Below, piece after piece: positions 23,014 to 38,000 of a stretch of 64,000 bases of DNA; within the stretch, counting starts at the first letter, position 1, and the number at the start of each line of letters is the position of its first letter. Origin of the DNA: Neelides folsomi. Taxonomy: Eukaryota; Arthropoda; Collembola; Neelipleona; Neelidae. The DNA is taken from contig JAQGBZ010000165.1 in NCBI GenBank assembly GCA_034687125.1, forward strand, positions 62,001 to 126,000. Direction: 5' to 3'. The notes under the pieces were generated by a model. It was not told the origin of the DNA. It made no database searches and worked only from the letters and a program-made list of their open reading frames with translations. The translations under genes and the position numbers were made by a program.

Positions 23014-26000
23014 ATGAGCATTCCTAATAATTCTGGCGGTGGAACCCCGATTTCCTTCAAGGTACATATTTTATTCAATTTAGCAATATTTAACTTTAAT
23101 TTAACTTTAAGAATATTTAACTTTAATTCAATTTAGAAATATTTTTAATAAGATTATGTTCATTTTCTCATTTTAAATCCTGTAAACTCACAATTGTCAA
23201 CATCTGCATTTCCATATTAATTTCAAAGTTTTTGAAGATTTGTTTGAAGATTTGTGTAAACTGGTTTTGAATATATAAGAATAAATAGTTTAATTGAATG
23301 TCTATAGAGTTTAGTGTATTTTGTTCTAACCAGAGGTTTCTCTCCTTTTAATGAATTCTCCTTGTTTGTTCCTTTTGTCTTGGGAGTTTGTAAGGAATTA
23401 AGGTTTAGGACCAGGGGACTCTGCATTATTTATGGATTATTTTCACCAAAATCTTTTAATCTCTCCTTTGAACCTGGAGGGAGAAAGTCGTAAGTATGAA
23501 ACTCTCCACTTACTCAAACTCAGCCAAAATCATAAATAACTAATTTAAAACTGTTTCAGGTGTGGAACATTTATCATAAATATTCTAAATTAAATGTTAA
23601 ATATTCTAATTTAAATATCCTTTATTTTAAAATTTTCAATCCACTTTTATCTTACAAGAAATATTTTAAATAACTTTTAACGTTAACTGTTCACATAGAA
23701 AAGAAAGCAAATTTTGACTCATCCTGTACATGGAATATGTATGGAATAAATTGCTGTTGCACCTGGAGCATAATGTCCAATTAAATTGTTTGTCCTTTTA
23801 TGAATAAAACAAAAATTGCTTCCATAAAATTACGATGAAACTTTGGATGGTCAAAGAGGAAAATTTGGAAAGAGATAATTCGTAAAGGAAGTTGGGTTAT
23901 TACATAAAATGGTTTACATTGCACTAAAACGACTAACCTACCCGTTAAGAAATTGGGAGAAAACTTTTACCCTCATAATTATGAAAAGTTAAGGAAAATC
24001 AATCAAAAGAACATTAAACTAATAAATGTTAAAATACATTTATAAATTCCAAACTAAATCCTTAACTAAATCCTAAAACACAATGCTAATAAACTCAACG
24101 TTATACTCAACGTTAAACTATTTGTTAAACTTAGCGTTAAAGTCAACATTAAAATTATTGAAACAACAAGTCCATTACCCTCAGGGAAATATAAAATGGA
24201 AAATAAAAGCTTTTTACCTTTATATTCATTTCTTCATAAATATGGAGAAAAAAGCCAGAGGTAAAATGGCATTTACCGTATTAACCCAAGAATTGTCCCG
24301 GGACATAATTAAAATTATTGCCTCTGACCCCGGATATAAATCGGGCCCGGATATAAATTTGGTTCCGGATATAATTAAAATAATTTAGGATTGGACTATT
24401 TCGAAATTATGTTTTTATTAAAAGTTATTAAATTTTAAACGTCCGAACAAGATTATTCTGATGAAGAGTCGCTGATATTGTCATAAATAACAGCTTCGTT
24501 AAGAATATTATACAGGTTATACAGCACCTATTTAAATATTTAATTTATCGCGCATTTAAAAAAGTGACCCGGATATAATTAATTCTCAGGTTCCACGCCC
24601 GGACATAAATCGGGGCCGTACATAATTTGGGTACCGGACAATTCTTGGGTTAATACGGTAAATAAAATGGCAAATGGCATTTAAAAAGATCAGTCAATAT
24701 TTATTTTCGACGAGTTTCATTTTTCCCATATTTTTATTTTTCACGCCATTTTAGCTTAATTGATTTGAAGGTAGTCGAAACAGTCAAAACATTTCTAAAT
24801 ACCTAAAGGACTTTTAGGGTCTTTTAGGGGCGAGAATGTTTCGTGTGGTAATTAAAGGGTGAGGAATTTGAGTCCAATGATATTTTCACCGGTCATGTCC
24901 AAATGTCATATGTGTGAGGTTTTTGATGTCGTGCCGAGAAGGAGTTAAGTCTTTGTATTTCTTTTCTGGACAAATCTTTCCCTCAATTTCCATACGGAAA
25001 AAGCTGGTCGGGGAAGGATAAGGAATATAATTTATATATCATTTATATATATCTTTCCTTCAGTTTCACTCCTTCCATGTGCCGACTAATAATGGGAATC
25101 GATCAAGAGACTCAACATGGAAAACACCTTAATTGAGATTCATTCTTTCCTCTCCCCAAAAACTTAACCATTTTACCTGACAATTATTAAACCGAGTTTA
25201 AAAGTAACATTCAAATATAAAATAAAATATTCATATAAAGAATAAAATATTAAGATACAGAATAAAATAATATACTTAATGTTAGTTGTAAGGTTTTTAA
25301 TGGAAAATGTAAAGTGAAAATTCTAAATTCTAAATTCCTTCTTAAAGTACATTTACTCAACTCATAAATTTCACAAGTTGGTCAGAATCGTGATTTTGAG
25401 TGGTTTGGGTATTTTGAATAATTCATTCATTTCATTCCTTCACTTGGTTAATTACACCGAGAGTGTCACATTTAAAGTGTTAAACTCATTCTCTGATGAC
25501 TTATTGTGCTAAAAGGCTTCATATTCACTTTATTCGCTTTTAATATCAAAATTCAAAGTAGCTCAATGCATGAAATCATTTTCTCATTTTCCTTATGAAA
25601 TCATTTTCACTTGAAATTGTTCCCCTGAATTGTTCATTTGAGTTATTTAAAATATTTTGCGTCAATTATTTAAGTTTTGAGTTTGACGTAGTTTGATCCA
25701 TTTTAAATTATTAAATCATTCCATGTGGGTCATTCTACAAATCTGGAGATAACTTTGAGGTTTAAACACTTTAACATTTGGGTTTATAACATTTTAACAA
25801 TTTGGGTTTATGCAACATTTAAACATTTGGGTTTATAAGAATTTAACACTTGGGTTTTATTAAGTGATTTTATTTAAATGACCTCAGAAGTGAAAGATAA
25901 TGACGATTAAAATATAAATAAAAAGCACGAAACCTCGTAATGTAATTTGGAAATTGGGGTAAAAAATAATGGGCACATTTTGTCCACAATGATAATAGAT

Positions 26001-29000
26001 GAGCCAATGAGAATTTCCTCATTCAACTCCCTGTCAAGTAATAAGGAACGAAGCCAAAAATTGTACAGGAGAATTCAAGATTTTTCCTAGATACTTTTAC
26101 CGTATAAAAAGCTTTTTACAATAAAAACCATTAATGGCCGGAAAATAAAATCCGACAGAGAAAATTAAGAGCTCATAAGGATTCTTTTCTTTTAAAGGAG
26201 AAATAACTAAAAACTAAAAGGTTTAAAATTTCAATCTTTATAAATATATAAAACTTAAGACATTTCATGTATTTCATACGAACTTATTTCATATATTTCA
26301 TATTAACGTATTTTCGTTCTAAATAATATAACCATTAAATAACAGCTTATAGAAAGATTCCTTTTATTACTTAAATCTTTGAGATTAATAAAATTCAAAT
26401 GAGTCATTATTCATAAGTTCATAACCTATTTCCAGTTCCTACAATCTATTCAAAATTCCATTTATAAACCATATGTAATAACTTGGATTTATGTTTCCTT
26501 CGGTATATTGGCCATTTAAAAAGGTCTTATATCAAATATCTCAAATATTTATAAAATGTATTATTTTCCTTTCAGGATTAATACCTATGATTGAAATAGT
26601 TAATGGTCATTATATGGAATCCGGTCATTATATGGAATCCGGCCATTATATGGAATCCGGCCATTATATGAAATCTATAGGCATGTAAATTAAATTTAAT
26701 AAATCGTGCACGATATGTACATATTTGTATATATGATATATGTATAATGTGGATGGTTGAACGTATATAGTTTTATATAGTTGAGGTCTGTGTAATTAGT
26801 AATTAGCGCATGAATTGCATTTTAGCGAAATTTTACGAGGGTGTATTTAAAAGGTTACAACTCTCGTGTTTTAATTCTTCTACCTTATTTGGCAAAGTGA
26901 CAGTGGGCGGATTGTGAATTTCTCCCTTCCCTTGTTTTAATTTAACCGCCGTCATTAATTAGATGGCAAAGGTAAAAAATGAACTTCTTAATTTACGACC
27001 TTCTGCCTTACAAGAAACTTTTAGGGGAAAGTTGGAAACTCAGGAGTTGTGTAGTTTTATCTTTGATTCCTTTCCTTTCCGTTTACTCCAATTTAATCAT
27101 CTTCATTTAAACGAGTTCCAAAAATCATTTTCTTGGATTGCATTAATTAATTTATAAAATTAATTAAAATTAATTAATGCAATAAAAAACTTAATAATCT
27201 TATTTATTACATACTGATTCAATTTCACAGGAAGTTATTAAGATTAGTAAATTGGAAATTCAGTCAAATATTTTCATAAAATACATTACATATTATGTAT
27301 CATATTTACTTTCCCCAAAAAGTTTCAAGGCAAAAACAAGGAAATGAATAATCTTAAAAAACTAAAATATTTTCACTAAACTTTAAACTCTACGGATACT
27401 TATTTTATAAAAGTAAAGTACTGATATGTAATATATTAGTATTAAGAGTACTGTATAAAGTATAAGTATAGGAATGTATGAAATATGTATAGGATATGTA
27501 CGTAGGTGTAAGAGGGTGTATGTATTATGTGTGTGCATTGTAGCGTTTATGATTGACTTGAGCCTTGGGAGTAATAAGACTTCATCTGCAGTGGAGGAAA
27601 TGTATGAGGGAGTTGGTGCTCAAGTGAAATGAATCAAGTTATGAGAAAGGGAAATTTGAGCTAATAAAGACTGCAAGAGAGAAGATCTCAATATATGCAG
27701 GATTCATATTTAGGATGAAAAATATCTATTTGTGCCGATCGTCAGGAAGCTATTGTCGGATCATCATAAATCACTTCCATTCCTCATCCATCAAATGAGC
27801 AAAAACTCTCTCATTCACATCCCTTGATGAATGAATGAAGGAGATGAACTCACTGACGATGTCTCACATATACCATACATACATACATACATATATATCT
27901 ACTTAAATATATGTACAATACATAGAATGTATAGAATACCATATATACATATTTTCCATATATATTAGGAAATACGCACAGTATAACCTTTGGCCCTAAG
28001 AAACCTTTCCCTTTGATCTTACTTTTATTATTTCTCTAGAGGAAAAGAAAGGCTTTTACTTCTAAGGTCACTGCCATTGTGATCATCCTTTTATAGCACG
28101 CAATCAAATTCAGAAAATATCACTTTCTTATTATTCCATATGTAAATCTATTTTATGCTTAAATGACTTTCAAATTAATATTTTATTACTAAAATATTAA
28201 ATATTGTGTTCATGTTTAATTAGATATTCACAAAGCATTTCCAGTAAAATTTCTATGATTTTGATGATCTTTTATTGCACTATTATGAGAGATGTAATGA
28301 AATCTATTGTGTGAGTTTTATTAGAAATGAGATTTTGAGAACAATTTAAAATGTCAAATATTCAATTTAAGATGTTTGCATAAAACACTATTGTCATTTT
28401 CCATCCGCTATGAAAAGATTTACGACTTGTAGTTATCTCGTATGTTATCAAATATTAATGGTCATTTATTCTACAATTTGAATTTTGAATAAATTTTATT
28501 ATTTGTGAACTTATACATTAAAATGGTTCAAAATCGTTAAATTGAACTTAAAATAAATGAAATTTAGGTGTAAATTATAATAACATAACTGACAAGAATG
28601 ATCGAACGGCAAATATCAAATAAGAATGACTTCGATGGAAAAGAATTATCTGTATATTTAATAATTGTATATTGATATAAATATAACATAATTTAATTAT
28701 AATCTTCAGATTTAAATTTTTTCTTGTGCTATTTTATTGCAATTGTTTATTTTAATTTTTTATTTTAGGTTACATTATCCATAAGGAAGGATGGTGATCC
28801 TTGTCCTGTTTATATGAAACAAGATGGACAGAGATTCAAGCTGCCACGAACGCTCAAACTCTCAGTGGACACATCTTACCGAGTTGACCTCTCTTTCAAG
28901 CCACCTCAATTCCTCAGGTAAAAACAACTTTTAATTACAATTTAACAAATATCATAAATCTCATCTTAAATACCTTAGTTTAAATACAACCATTGTAACC

Positions 29001-32000
29001 ATTGATGTACTATACATATATCTTTACTGTCTTATATCTTAACTATCTTACATCTTAAGCATCTTTTATAATCTTAAGTATGTTATATCTTAACTATTTG
29101 ATGTCACACAGCAATAGAAACTTTACTTATTGCCTTTTCTCTAATAAAGGAGAAAATTTAGTTTTGCATTTTGGTGAATTCATTCGTTCTGGTTGGATAA
29201 CTGTGAAAGCAATTCAAATGAAGGAAATTCTGAATGTCCTACGAACCACCACGCACAACCACAAACAGGACATTCGAGCTCAAACATAATTGACAAACTT
29301 TGTTATACCTTTCTATAATGAAATGTTTCACTTTTTTCAGTTCTTATTCCAAACCACGATGTGAAACTTCCACATTACCTATACCAAGGTATGACCATTA
29401 ATACTCATGTATATGAGACTTAATTCATATTCATGGTCCAATATTTCAAACCACGTACATTTTGGCTTATCTTGGGGAATAAATTAAAGAAAGAAAATAG
29501 CACGAGCTAAAAGTTGTAATTTACTTTTACAATTCAACTTTTTAATCTCCACTTTTCCTTTTCTTCGAGTCTTCAATTTTGGGTTTTTGCAGCTGAAAAA
29601 ATTAAATTTGTTCTTAAAGTGTTAATTACAAATCCGAGCTTATTTAAGCAAATATAAGGTTAAATATTAACATAGGTTAATTACTAACTTGGTTTAAATA
29701 CTAACTTGGGTAAATATTTAAATATTAGAATATAATATAGTCGTTAGTTAGTTATACTTACTTACATTTAGTTTAATATAAAATATGTGGAGATTTGAAT
29801 ATAACTGTAAATCTTGTTGAATGTTGTATGCAAAATGCTTTCAAAGAGATGACAAAGTGAAAGGTTAAAGGTTAAATTCGTATTTAGCCCAGGGGTTAGG
29901 AGAGGAAATGGCCATAAAACAGGAGGTTTAATGTTGAGATGAATAAGAGAGAGGTTTCAAGTTGATTAATGGGATTTCGATCCCACTTTTTCTTATTGGA
30001 GTTTTTTCCTACGTGGCCTCCTCGTTATAAGTCAGATTTTAACAAGGGAAATTTCATTGTTCGTTTTATTAGCCCAATTTTGAAGATTAGAATTCAAGAG
30101 GTCGTCGGGTGAGGAAGGAAGGCGTGTTTGTATTGACATTGCCATTGCAATTCAATTTCTCCTCATGCCGTGACTCACATCAAGTGTTTAGACATCCACT
30201 ATTTCGACTTTATATGTTTCAACTTTAGACGTCCACTCCACTCTTCGATCCAATAAGATTCCCAAATCAAACTCCTGTTGAGAATTCCATGCATATGAGA
30301 AATTCCCCCTTTACCATATGACCATAACCACACCTATATTATTTGTATATAGAAACTCATACAACTCATACTAAACTTATACAGGTACATATCTCAGATA
30401 TACTGTGCTGTATTATATACTAAATGGTATTTCTCTCCAAATCAACCTTATAAACTTTGACTTTGCCATATACATAACATTTCATGCATGTACACAATTC
30501 ATATACACCATATTTCATATTATTCATATCTTGGACATTGGCCATGCATGGAGAGAAATTCTCTATTATTAAATCCGAGTTTAGTTAGACTTAGAATACA
30601 GAATACCTATAGTATGTGTCCTAGGTACATATGTATGTAACTGTATTACTGTATTTATCTGTATATTGTAAAGAATATATGTATATGTAATATATGGTAG
30701 AATATATATATTCTAATATGGTATTATTATTTGATCGAATGGGGGGAGTGGGAGATGTGAATCAAAAACAATTGAGAACAATGTCCAGCCTCCTTTTTAC
30801 TCCTCGAAAAGACTTGAAAATCCAAATAAAAATGGCCAAGGCGTCTAGACGTCAAAACTCATTCTAAACCTTTCCTTCCGTTTTTTTATTCACGAATCTT
30901 CCATGTCCCATATCTTAATCCATACTGTACACCGACAATGTGTACATTATACATATAATAAATATGTACTTATTACTTTATTACATTGAGTATGTAAGTA
31001 GTATGTAGTAGTAGGTATATATTATGTATTAGGTAATAGGTATGTATGTAGATAAATGTAATGTTGGGTTCCTTCTACTCAAGTCCATTAAATTCTCCTT
31101 TTGTCTTCTTATGGAATGAGGAGCGTTTAGGAAGTCTAAATAAATTTTATTTATTGATGGGCCTAAAAAAGGTTTATGTCTGGCCCTGGGTGGGTTTGGT
31201 GGGGGTGGAAGAGAAAAGACGTTCAGGAGGTCTTTTGTATCTTTTTTATTATGTCAACTTCGTTCTGGCTCTTTTCTCGCTTCCTTCGCTTTTATGAATT
31301 ATTCTTCTGTTGGGTCTTCTGTTCGAGATCGTTTACTCTCAAAAAGAGTCAAAGAAAAAAATATTAGCCAAGATCAAGTTTCGGTTTCTTGGAGAGAAAT
31401 TCGGAGAGAAAGTCGAAGGAATGGAAATAACGAAATAACGACGGGGTTTTTTGGGTCTTCACTTCGTACCGAAACGCATAATCGTAAAAATAATAACATA
31501 TTTGGAAACACAATAAAATTCAAGATTATAAAAAAATCGGGAAAAATCTTGAAAAAATCTTTTAGTATTATTTCCCATCTTTTATACTCATTATTGTTTT
31601 TGTGTTTTTTGGATTCCTTAAGGCCTTTAACAAAACTAACAATAAGAATAACATGAGAACATAAAATAATATCTATATATTTAGTAGAATAAATACTGTA
31701 TAGTTAATTGTGTATTGGTATAGGTACAGTTAGAGTATTTACAGCATAGTATTTATGTTCCAGAATCTCATCGTTAAATAACAGATGGAAATGGATGGCA
31801 AATTATCGTCCACATTTTTATTTCTCTTTTATAGACAGCTTACTACGTAGTATCTATATCTGGATCTGTAGTTTGTACATAGTATATGTAATTTGTTCTT
31901 GGATAGGCTTTTTCATATACACAAGTTGAAACTGATCAAAAACACAAGTCAAAATAGTTGAAAAAGTTCAAATACACTCAAAGCAAAAAAATAGTTTAAT

Positions 32001-35000
32001 TCAGCCAAATCCAAATGTCTTTTTATTGCTGATTGTTGACTTTTGGGCTCGGATTCTCAGACGGTTGAGAAATCGATTTAACTTGGGATTAAATGAATCC
32101 TCAATAAAAGAATGCTATTTAGCTAAAAGCGACAGACATGTCCAGAGTCAGAGATCATTTTGGAATCCTGTTTAATGTAATTCATTGAAATCAACTTGAA
32201 ATCTAAGAAAACAAAACTCATATATTTAATAACCAAATACAATATATTTTTATATACGGTAATATTGTAAAATTTTCCTTTGACTTAAATTCATTCAATT
32301 CAAATTTAAAGAGATAAGAAGGAAAAAAGTTTATAAAATGTTACAAGTTTTAATAAAGATTTTTGCAAAATAGATGGAAATTTATTTTAATGCTTTCCCA
32401 TTTGGTATAAATTTTAAGATAATTTTCTACTTCATTTCCAAGTTTAACTAATTTTTTATCTTGAATCATTTCCCATCATTGGCTTCTTTGGTCACTCCCA
32501 TAATTCTTATATTCATCAAAATCAATGATGTAATGTATTAAATTATCTGTAATGTATTAACATTTTTCTCCTTCATATACACACATACATACATACATAC
32601 AGTTACATGCAAATACCACGTTAAGATAACGGTTCTCTAATACATAGATAGAAATAAATGTAAATTGAAATGAGAACGTATCTAAATAGAAATGCTTTTA
32701 TCAATATATTTTTACCTACAAGAGATATTCATGTGTGAAATTTGAGAAATAAATCAAATCAAATACCAAGCAAACAAAAATTACAATATACAAGTTATAT
32801 ATTGAAATATGTTTAAGCACGGTTTTTCCTAATAATTATATTAGGTTTTTATTAAACCGAATTGGAAATAATTGTAATTATAAACCACGTATTATGTACA
32901 TATGGGATATTAGCCTGATACGTAATTAAAAATGAATAAAGCAAATCAATATTTCAAAAAATACCACGTTAAGGTTTATGTAGTATACTTATCTGTATAT
33001 ATTTATTTGGCATACAGTATATGTATGTATATTTATGTATTAATACATAAATAGTAAGATCTTATTGGATCCTATAAAAATAAAATAATGCCTCCACAAT
33101 GTACCGTTATTTGGACTGGAATTTGGATTTTGGGTAAAATAAGTATGTTCGTATCTCACGCATATTCATCCTTGTCTTCTCCTACCATGTGTGTTTTGAA
33201 GCATATGTTTCCCCGCCGCGCATCTTACCACTCTGCCCATTACTCTTCAAACGGTTCCCTTACGGATTCAGTTTATTGCTCCTCTTCTTTTATGCATGGA
33301 CGCTGGACGGGAGAAAAATCCGCGAGTTGATCAAAACCGAAGGTGGATTGGAGGAATTGAAATACCCAAAACATGCGAAGATAAACGGAGAATATTCACA
33401 GTTCATGCCGCTTTAGCTTTCTTGCGTGTCATCCAAATACAAAATATCATACATACATACACAGTAAAATACATACAGAAATATATAAAAAACATAAATG
33501 CATATAGGAAAAATCTATCCCTTAATTTTAATGAAAAGAGTCAGATTAAGCTAAAATCAATGTTTAGTTAAAACTCATACAACTCAAATTTTCCATATAT
33601 AACATATACAAATGTATAGTATATTTAAATGTTCAATTTATGTACCATATATGTGTATATGGCTATGTATATTTAATCGTGTATTAAAGACAGAATGAAT
33701 GTTGTTATGGAATGTCACTTCCCTCTCGAGAATATCTGTGCTGAACTGAAATCCAATTGGCAAGAACCTCATGAAATATTGAAAGCAGGGCTGAGGAATT
33801 AGACGCGTTGTATTTAGCGTATATTGAGACGAGAACGGCGCTGGATCCATTTTCCCTCCTTGGACCAGATATGGGTCACAAATGGCCTGTCTGTCCGTTG
33901 GCTCCTTTTTCCTCCGCTTTCCATTTCCTATCAATTTGGAGGATCTTGGAGTTTCCTGAGTTCCTCAACGGAACTGAAGGGAAAGGTGGAGAATTAGGAA
34001 AAAAGAGATTGGGAAAAATAGAGGCTGAATTGTAAATGACAATCAGATCCCGAGGTCTAATCGATATTTAGGAATGGGAGAGCCAAAGCCTTTTACTTCT
34101 TTCCCCCTTTACAAAAGAAGAGTAAAAAAAGTCAGGGAGAAACAAAGAATATTTTATAAATACACATACAGGTATATACAGGTACATAATCTATATAAAC
34201 TCAAAAGAATATATCCTATGAATATATTCATACCATACAAGTACTTATAATATATAGTAGAGTAGTACCATAGAGTAGAGTATTTATGTGATATATAATT
34301 CTATATATGGTACATAAGATCTAAAATATAAGATCAATTTTTTAGATACATGTTTATGTAAATTGTTGTTTGGAACGATGGACGATGTCAATTTACATAT
34401 ATGAATATTACGCAGGGCATCGGATCGGAAAAATTTATTATTCAATAATTGTTTATACTTTTGGTATCATTGGGTTTAATGTAGCAGATGTATTTATTAC
34501 ATATTTATTAATAAATTCAGCTACTTAAGTTAATGATAATCTACTACAATGTAATACATATGTTATATAATGTATGTATGTAATAGATATTTTATGTATG
34601 TATTATAAATATAAATGTCAATGCAGGAACCGCATAAGGGTTGAAGTCCTTTTAATGCCTTTCTCTCTAAACCTTAATACTCTCTATCTTGTAAACTCCG
34701 CATTGTGATTCAGTGTTTGTACACAGCAGAGCAAGCATAGCGGATTTTGAGCATAAGCGCAAAAGACCAAGACACGTGCGTAAAAATACCGATAAATTGA
34801 CATTATTAAAAAAAGTTTACAAAAAACTTTCCAGTTTAATTAAACAATTAATTAAAATCATAAATTAAGATCTTTAATAGAGCTCCTTAAAATTACATAA
34901 AATATAAAAATAATTTACAAGAATGAAATTTATTCATCTACGTTTAGGCTAGGTTTGGTTAATTTATTAACATATTAATTTATATAATTATAATGTGCCA

Positions 35001-38000
35001 TATAATACATATATGTACCATATATTTAATAATGTACTACATATAATCTGTATGATAATGTATGGGTAATATATTTTTACTTTTATAAGACGAATGGAAA
35101 AAGGATTTATTGTAAAAAAACAAGGTGTGTGCATGTTCAGTCTCAGTTTGTGCAAAGACGGAAAAAGATTTGTAGTTGGTTTGATTCCCCCGATTTTTCA
35201 CTTCTAGATTGATTATTTGCACAAGAGAAAGAGATAGTGTGAATTTTTATTTAGGTCTTCAAAGCTCATCCAGACTTTTGTTCTTTTCTCTCCCAGACCT
35301 GATACAGTTATTTGTCCAACATTCCCCAACTCTGATTTCAACCGCCCAATAAATTTATCCCCAGTCTATAAAACCGAAGTTAAGTTAAAGTAAGTGTCTT
35401 AAATAGTGGAATCCAAAAAGGACACTCCAACGTGTCCTTCTTTCTAATCTCTTACGACTCTCACCCTTTTTACCCCACAGAATTAAAAATGAGGAGGAAT
35501 GGAAAGTGAACACACGATCTTATATATATTCCCATACATTTCTATATGTATTCCCATATATATTCTAAAAGAATTCCTTCCAAGAGCTTCTTCCAACTCC
35601 TTCTGTTGAATAATTAAAACGCATTCCCAATTTCCAACTGCAATAAAAAAAGGTTCAAATGATTCATTCTTAAATTCTTACGTAAGACACTTTCCCCTTA
35701 AAACACTTTTACTTCCAAAAAACACACAGTTAACAAATTCCATTTTCTTCCAAAAAAACACACAAATCCGTTTGATTCCATTTTAATCCATTTTATTCGG
35801 TTTTATTCCAATTTATTGTATGATTTTATGTAAATCTGTATGATTTTCCTATTCATTAGCCAATAAGGTCAAGGTGTTATTTGAAGGGGAGAATAATGCG
35901 TATTGTATACATTTATACATGTAGTATCTTAATATACAAATATTCATATATACAAATATTTCATATATACAACATACAGATAATACTGTATAATACCAAT
36001 ACTGGCCAATACATATATCACACGTATTATTATGTATACATTTCTATTTTTTCCTATGTTAAAGTGTCCATTTGGATTGCAGAGCTTTTAGTCAATTAAA
36101 CTCCGAGTTCGACTTCCTTGCAGCAAAAACGATTAAAGAGCATTGAATCTACTTCGAGACTTCACTTCATAAATACACATGTTTTTCTCCCAATAACACT
36201 AAGATCATACCATACATATAAAATATATATGTACATAGAGTAGTATGTACTTATTTATGTATGTTATAGTAAGTATAAATATATAATATAAATATACAGA
36301 GCGGATTACTTTTAACTCTTTAGGTCTGAGTGGGAAAAAAGAGTCCAAATCGATACATACTTCTACTTTCCCACTCCGTAACCAACTATTAAAATAAAGG
36401 AGTCGAGTCATAACTAGGCTTACAGGAGCTCTTGAGCTATTAGCGATTACTCCGACGAGACTCGCCAATTTGAAAGACTTAACATACAAAACTTACTATA
36501 TTTAACTATATGTATTTAACTATACTCCTTTCAACTTTACTAAATTACGTAAAAGTAAATAAGTGCTATATGGTAATTCTTATTCTTAGTGTAATATATA
36601 CAGTATAATAAATACCATATATGCTGCATACTGTACTGTATATTATTATATATACTGTATTCTTACTGTTTGTTATGTATGGTATATCTGTAAATAAAGT
36701 ATGTATTATATGGACAATCTTCTTAGCTCGACTTTTCCTTAATCATCATGTTATACGAAGAACGATGTAAACGATGAGAGTTTTTCCTTGAAAGTGTTGG
36801 AAGGATAGAAAGAACGATAAGCGTAAGAAAAGGGATAATATTCATTCTTTAAACTTTTCTTCTGTTCGGACCAATTTTGTACAATTTGAACAATGAGATT
36901 CCTCGAGATTCTTTAAGGTCATTGAGGTCATTGAGAATAAATGAGAGAGAGGAGAAAAGGAGAGAAAGTACAAAAAGGGGGAAAAGTGCAAAAAGGTTTT
37001 GGTAAATAAACAGCGAGTTTGAATTTATTTTTTGATAAACCCCTTGTCACTTTCCCCCCATTGACAACTCCCATTTGGTGTTTGTGTTGAAGACGAGCCA
37101 AAAGAGAAGTACAAAAGGGATTCTTCCGCTTTTTTCTCCTCCATGTGAAAAGCACAGGTTTTTAAAGTTGCGTTGTAACTTGGGTGAATGGAATTTGAGG
37201 GAATTGTACTTTTGAGCCAATCTATCCATAACTCATCTCATTATGGCACATTTGACATCTTGCCATTAAAACCGAAGGTACAAAAAATGATATGCGCAGC
37301 TTTTTGCATACAGGATGAAGAAAGGAAAAACTCAAAGGCTAAAGGATGGAAAATGGAGAGGAAAAAATTTTCCCAAATTAACCACGCACTTACTTAACGA
37401 CTCATCATTAGACACAGATACTTTTGAATCAACTCAACTCTTTTTTTTTCAAAAAACTAACAATAACCAATTCTTCGCATTTCTTCCTTTTTTCGTATAA
37501 TGTTTATTGACCAAATGTCAAAAATAACGAGGATTAATGGGATTTCCAATAATAATGAAAAATATTTTACGGGTTGTTACAAAACACAAACAACTCTAAA
37601 ATTCCGATACAATTCCGATACAATTCCTATACAATTTTTATACAATTCCTATACAATTCTTATACAATTTTTATACAAATAATATTACAACTCGTATATT
37701 AAACTAACAAGATCGTAAATATCATAAAAAGCTTTTTACTATTCAATAAATTGACTATCAATATTTGTTGTACATTATATACAAAATGCCAAAAAATTGG
37801 AAATTGGCAAAATGAGTTTTTAATGTACGTAAATGCGACGTTTTTGAGGAAAATTTTATCAGAATTTTTTCTCAGAATTCTCTGTGGAAATTCTGTGGAA
37901 ATTCTCTGTATGAATTCTAAATGCGAATTCTGTGTTTGAATTCCTTGTCCAGAATTCCTTTATTGGCTTTATTATGTGGAAATTGGTAAATAAAGAGCAT

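Larger units (their letters stand above)
23062..28768 (+). other. CNRIP1 intron 1 (5.7 kb)
   Basis: Donor GTACAT at 23062 and acceptor TATTTTAG at 28768. Apart from the inverted-repeat element at 24271-24663, the 18-bp tandem repeat at 26605-26676, a solo foldback arm at 23701-23730 and microsatellites near 27870-27900, I see no gene inside it. Confidence 0.6.

Noticed and set aside
26963..27157. 64-codon ORF in CNRIP1 intron 1
   Set aside because: Has an ATG after an AG but no continuation exon or recognisable motif.
29080..29289. 69-codon ORF in CNRIP1 intron 2
   Set aside because: No suitable acceptor in phase with CNRIP1 and no similarity to the family; probably chance.
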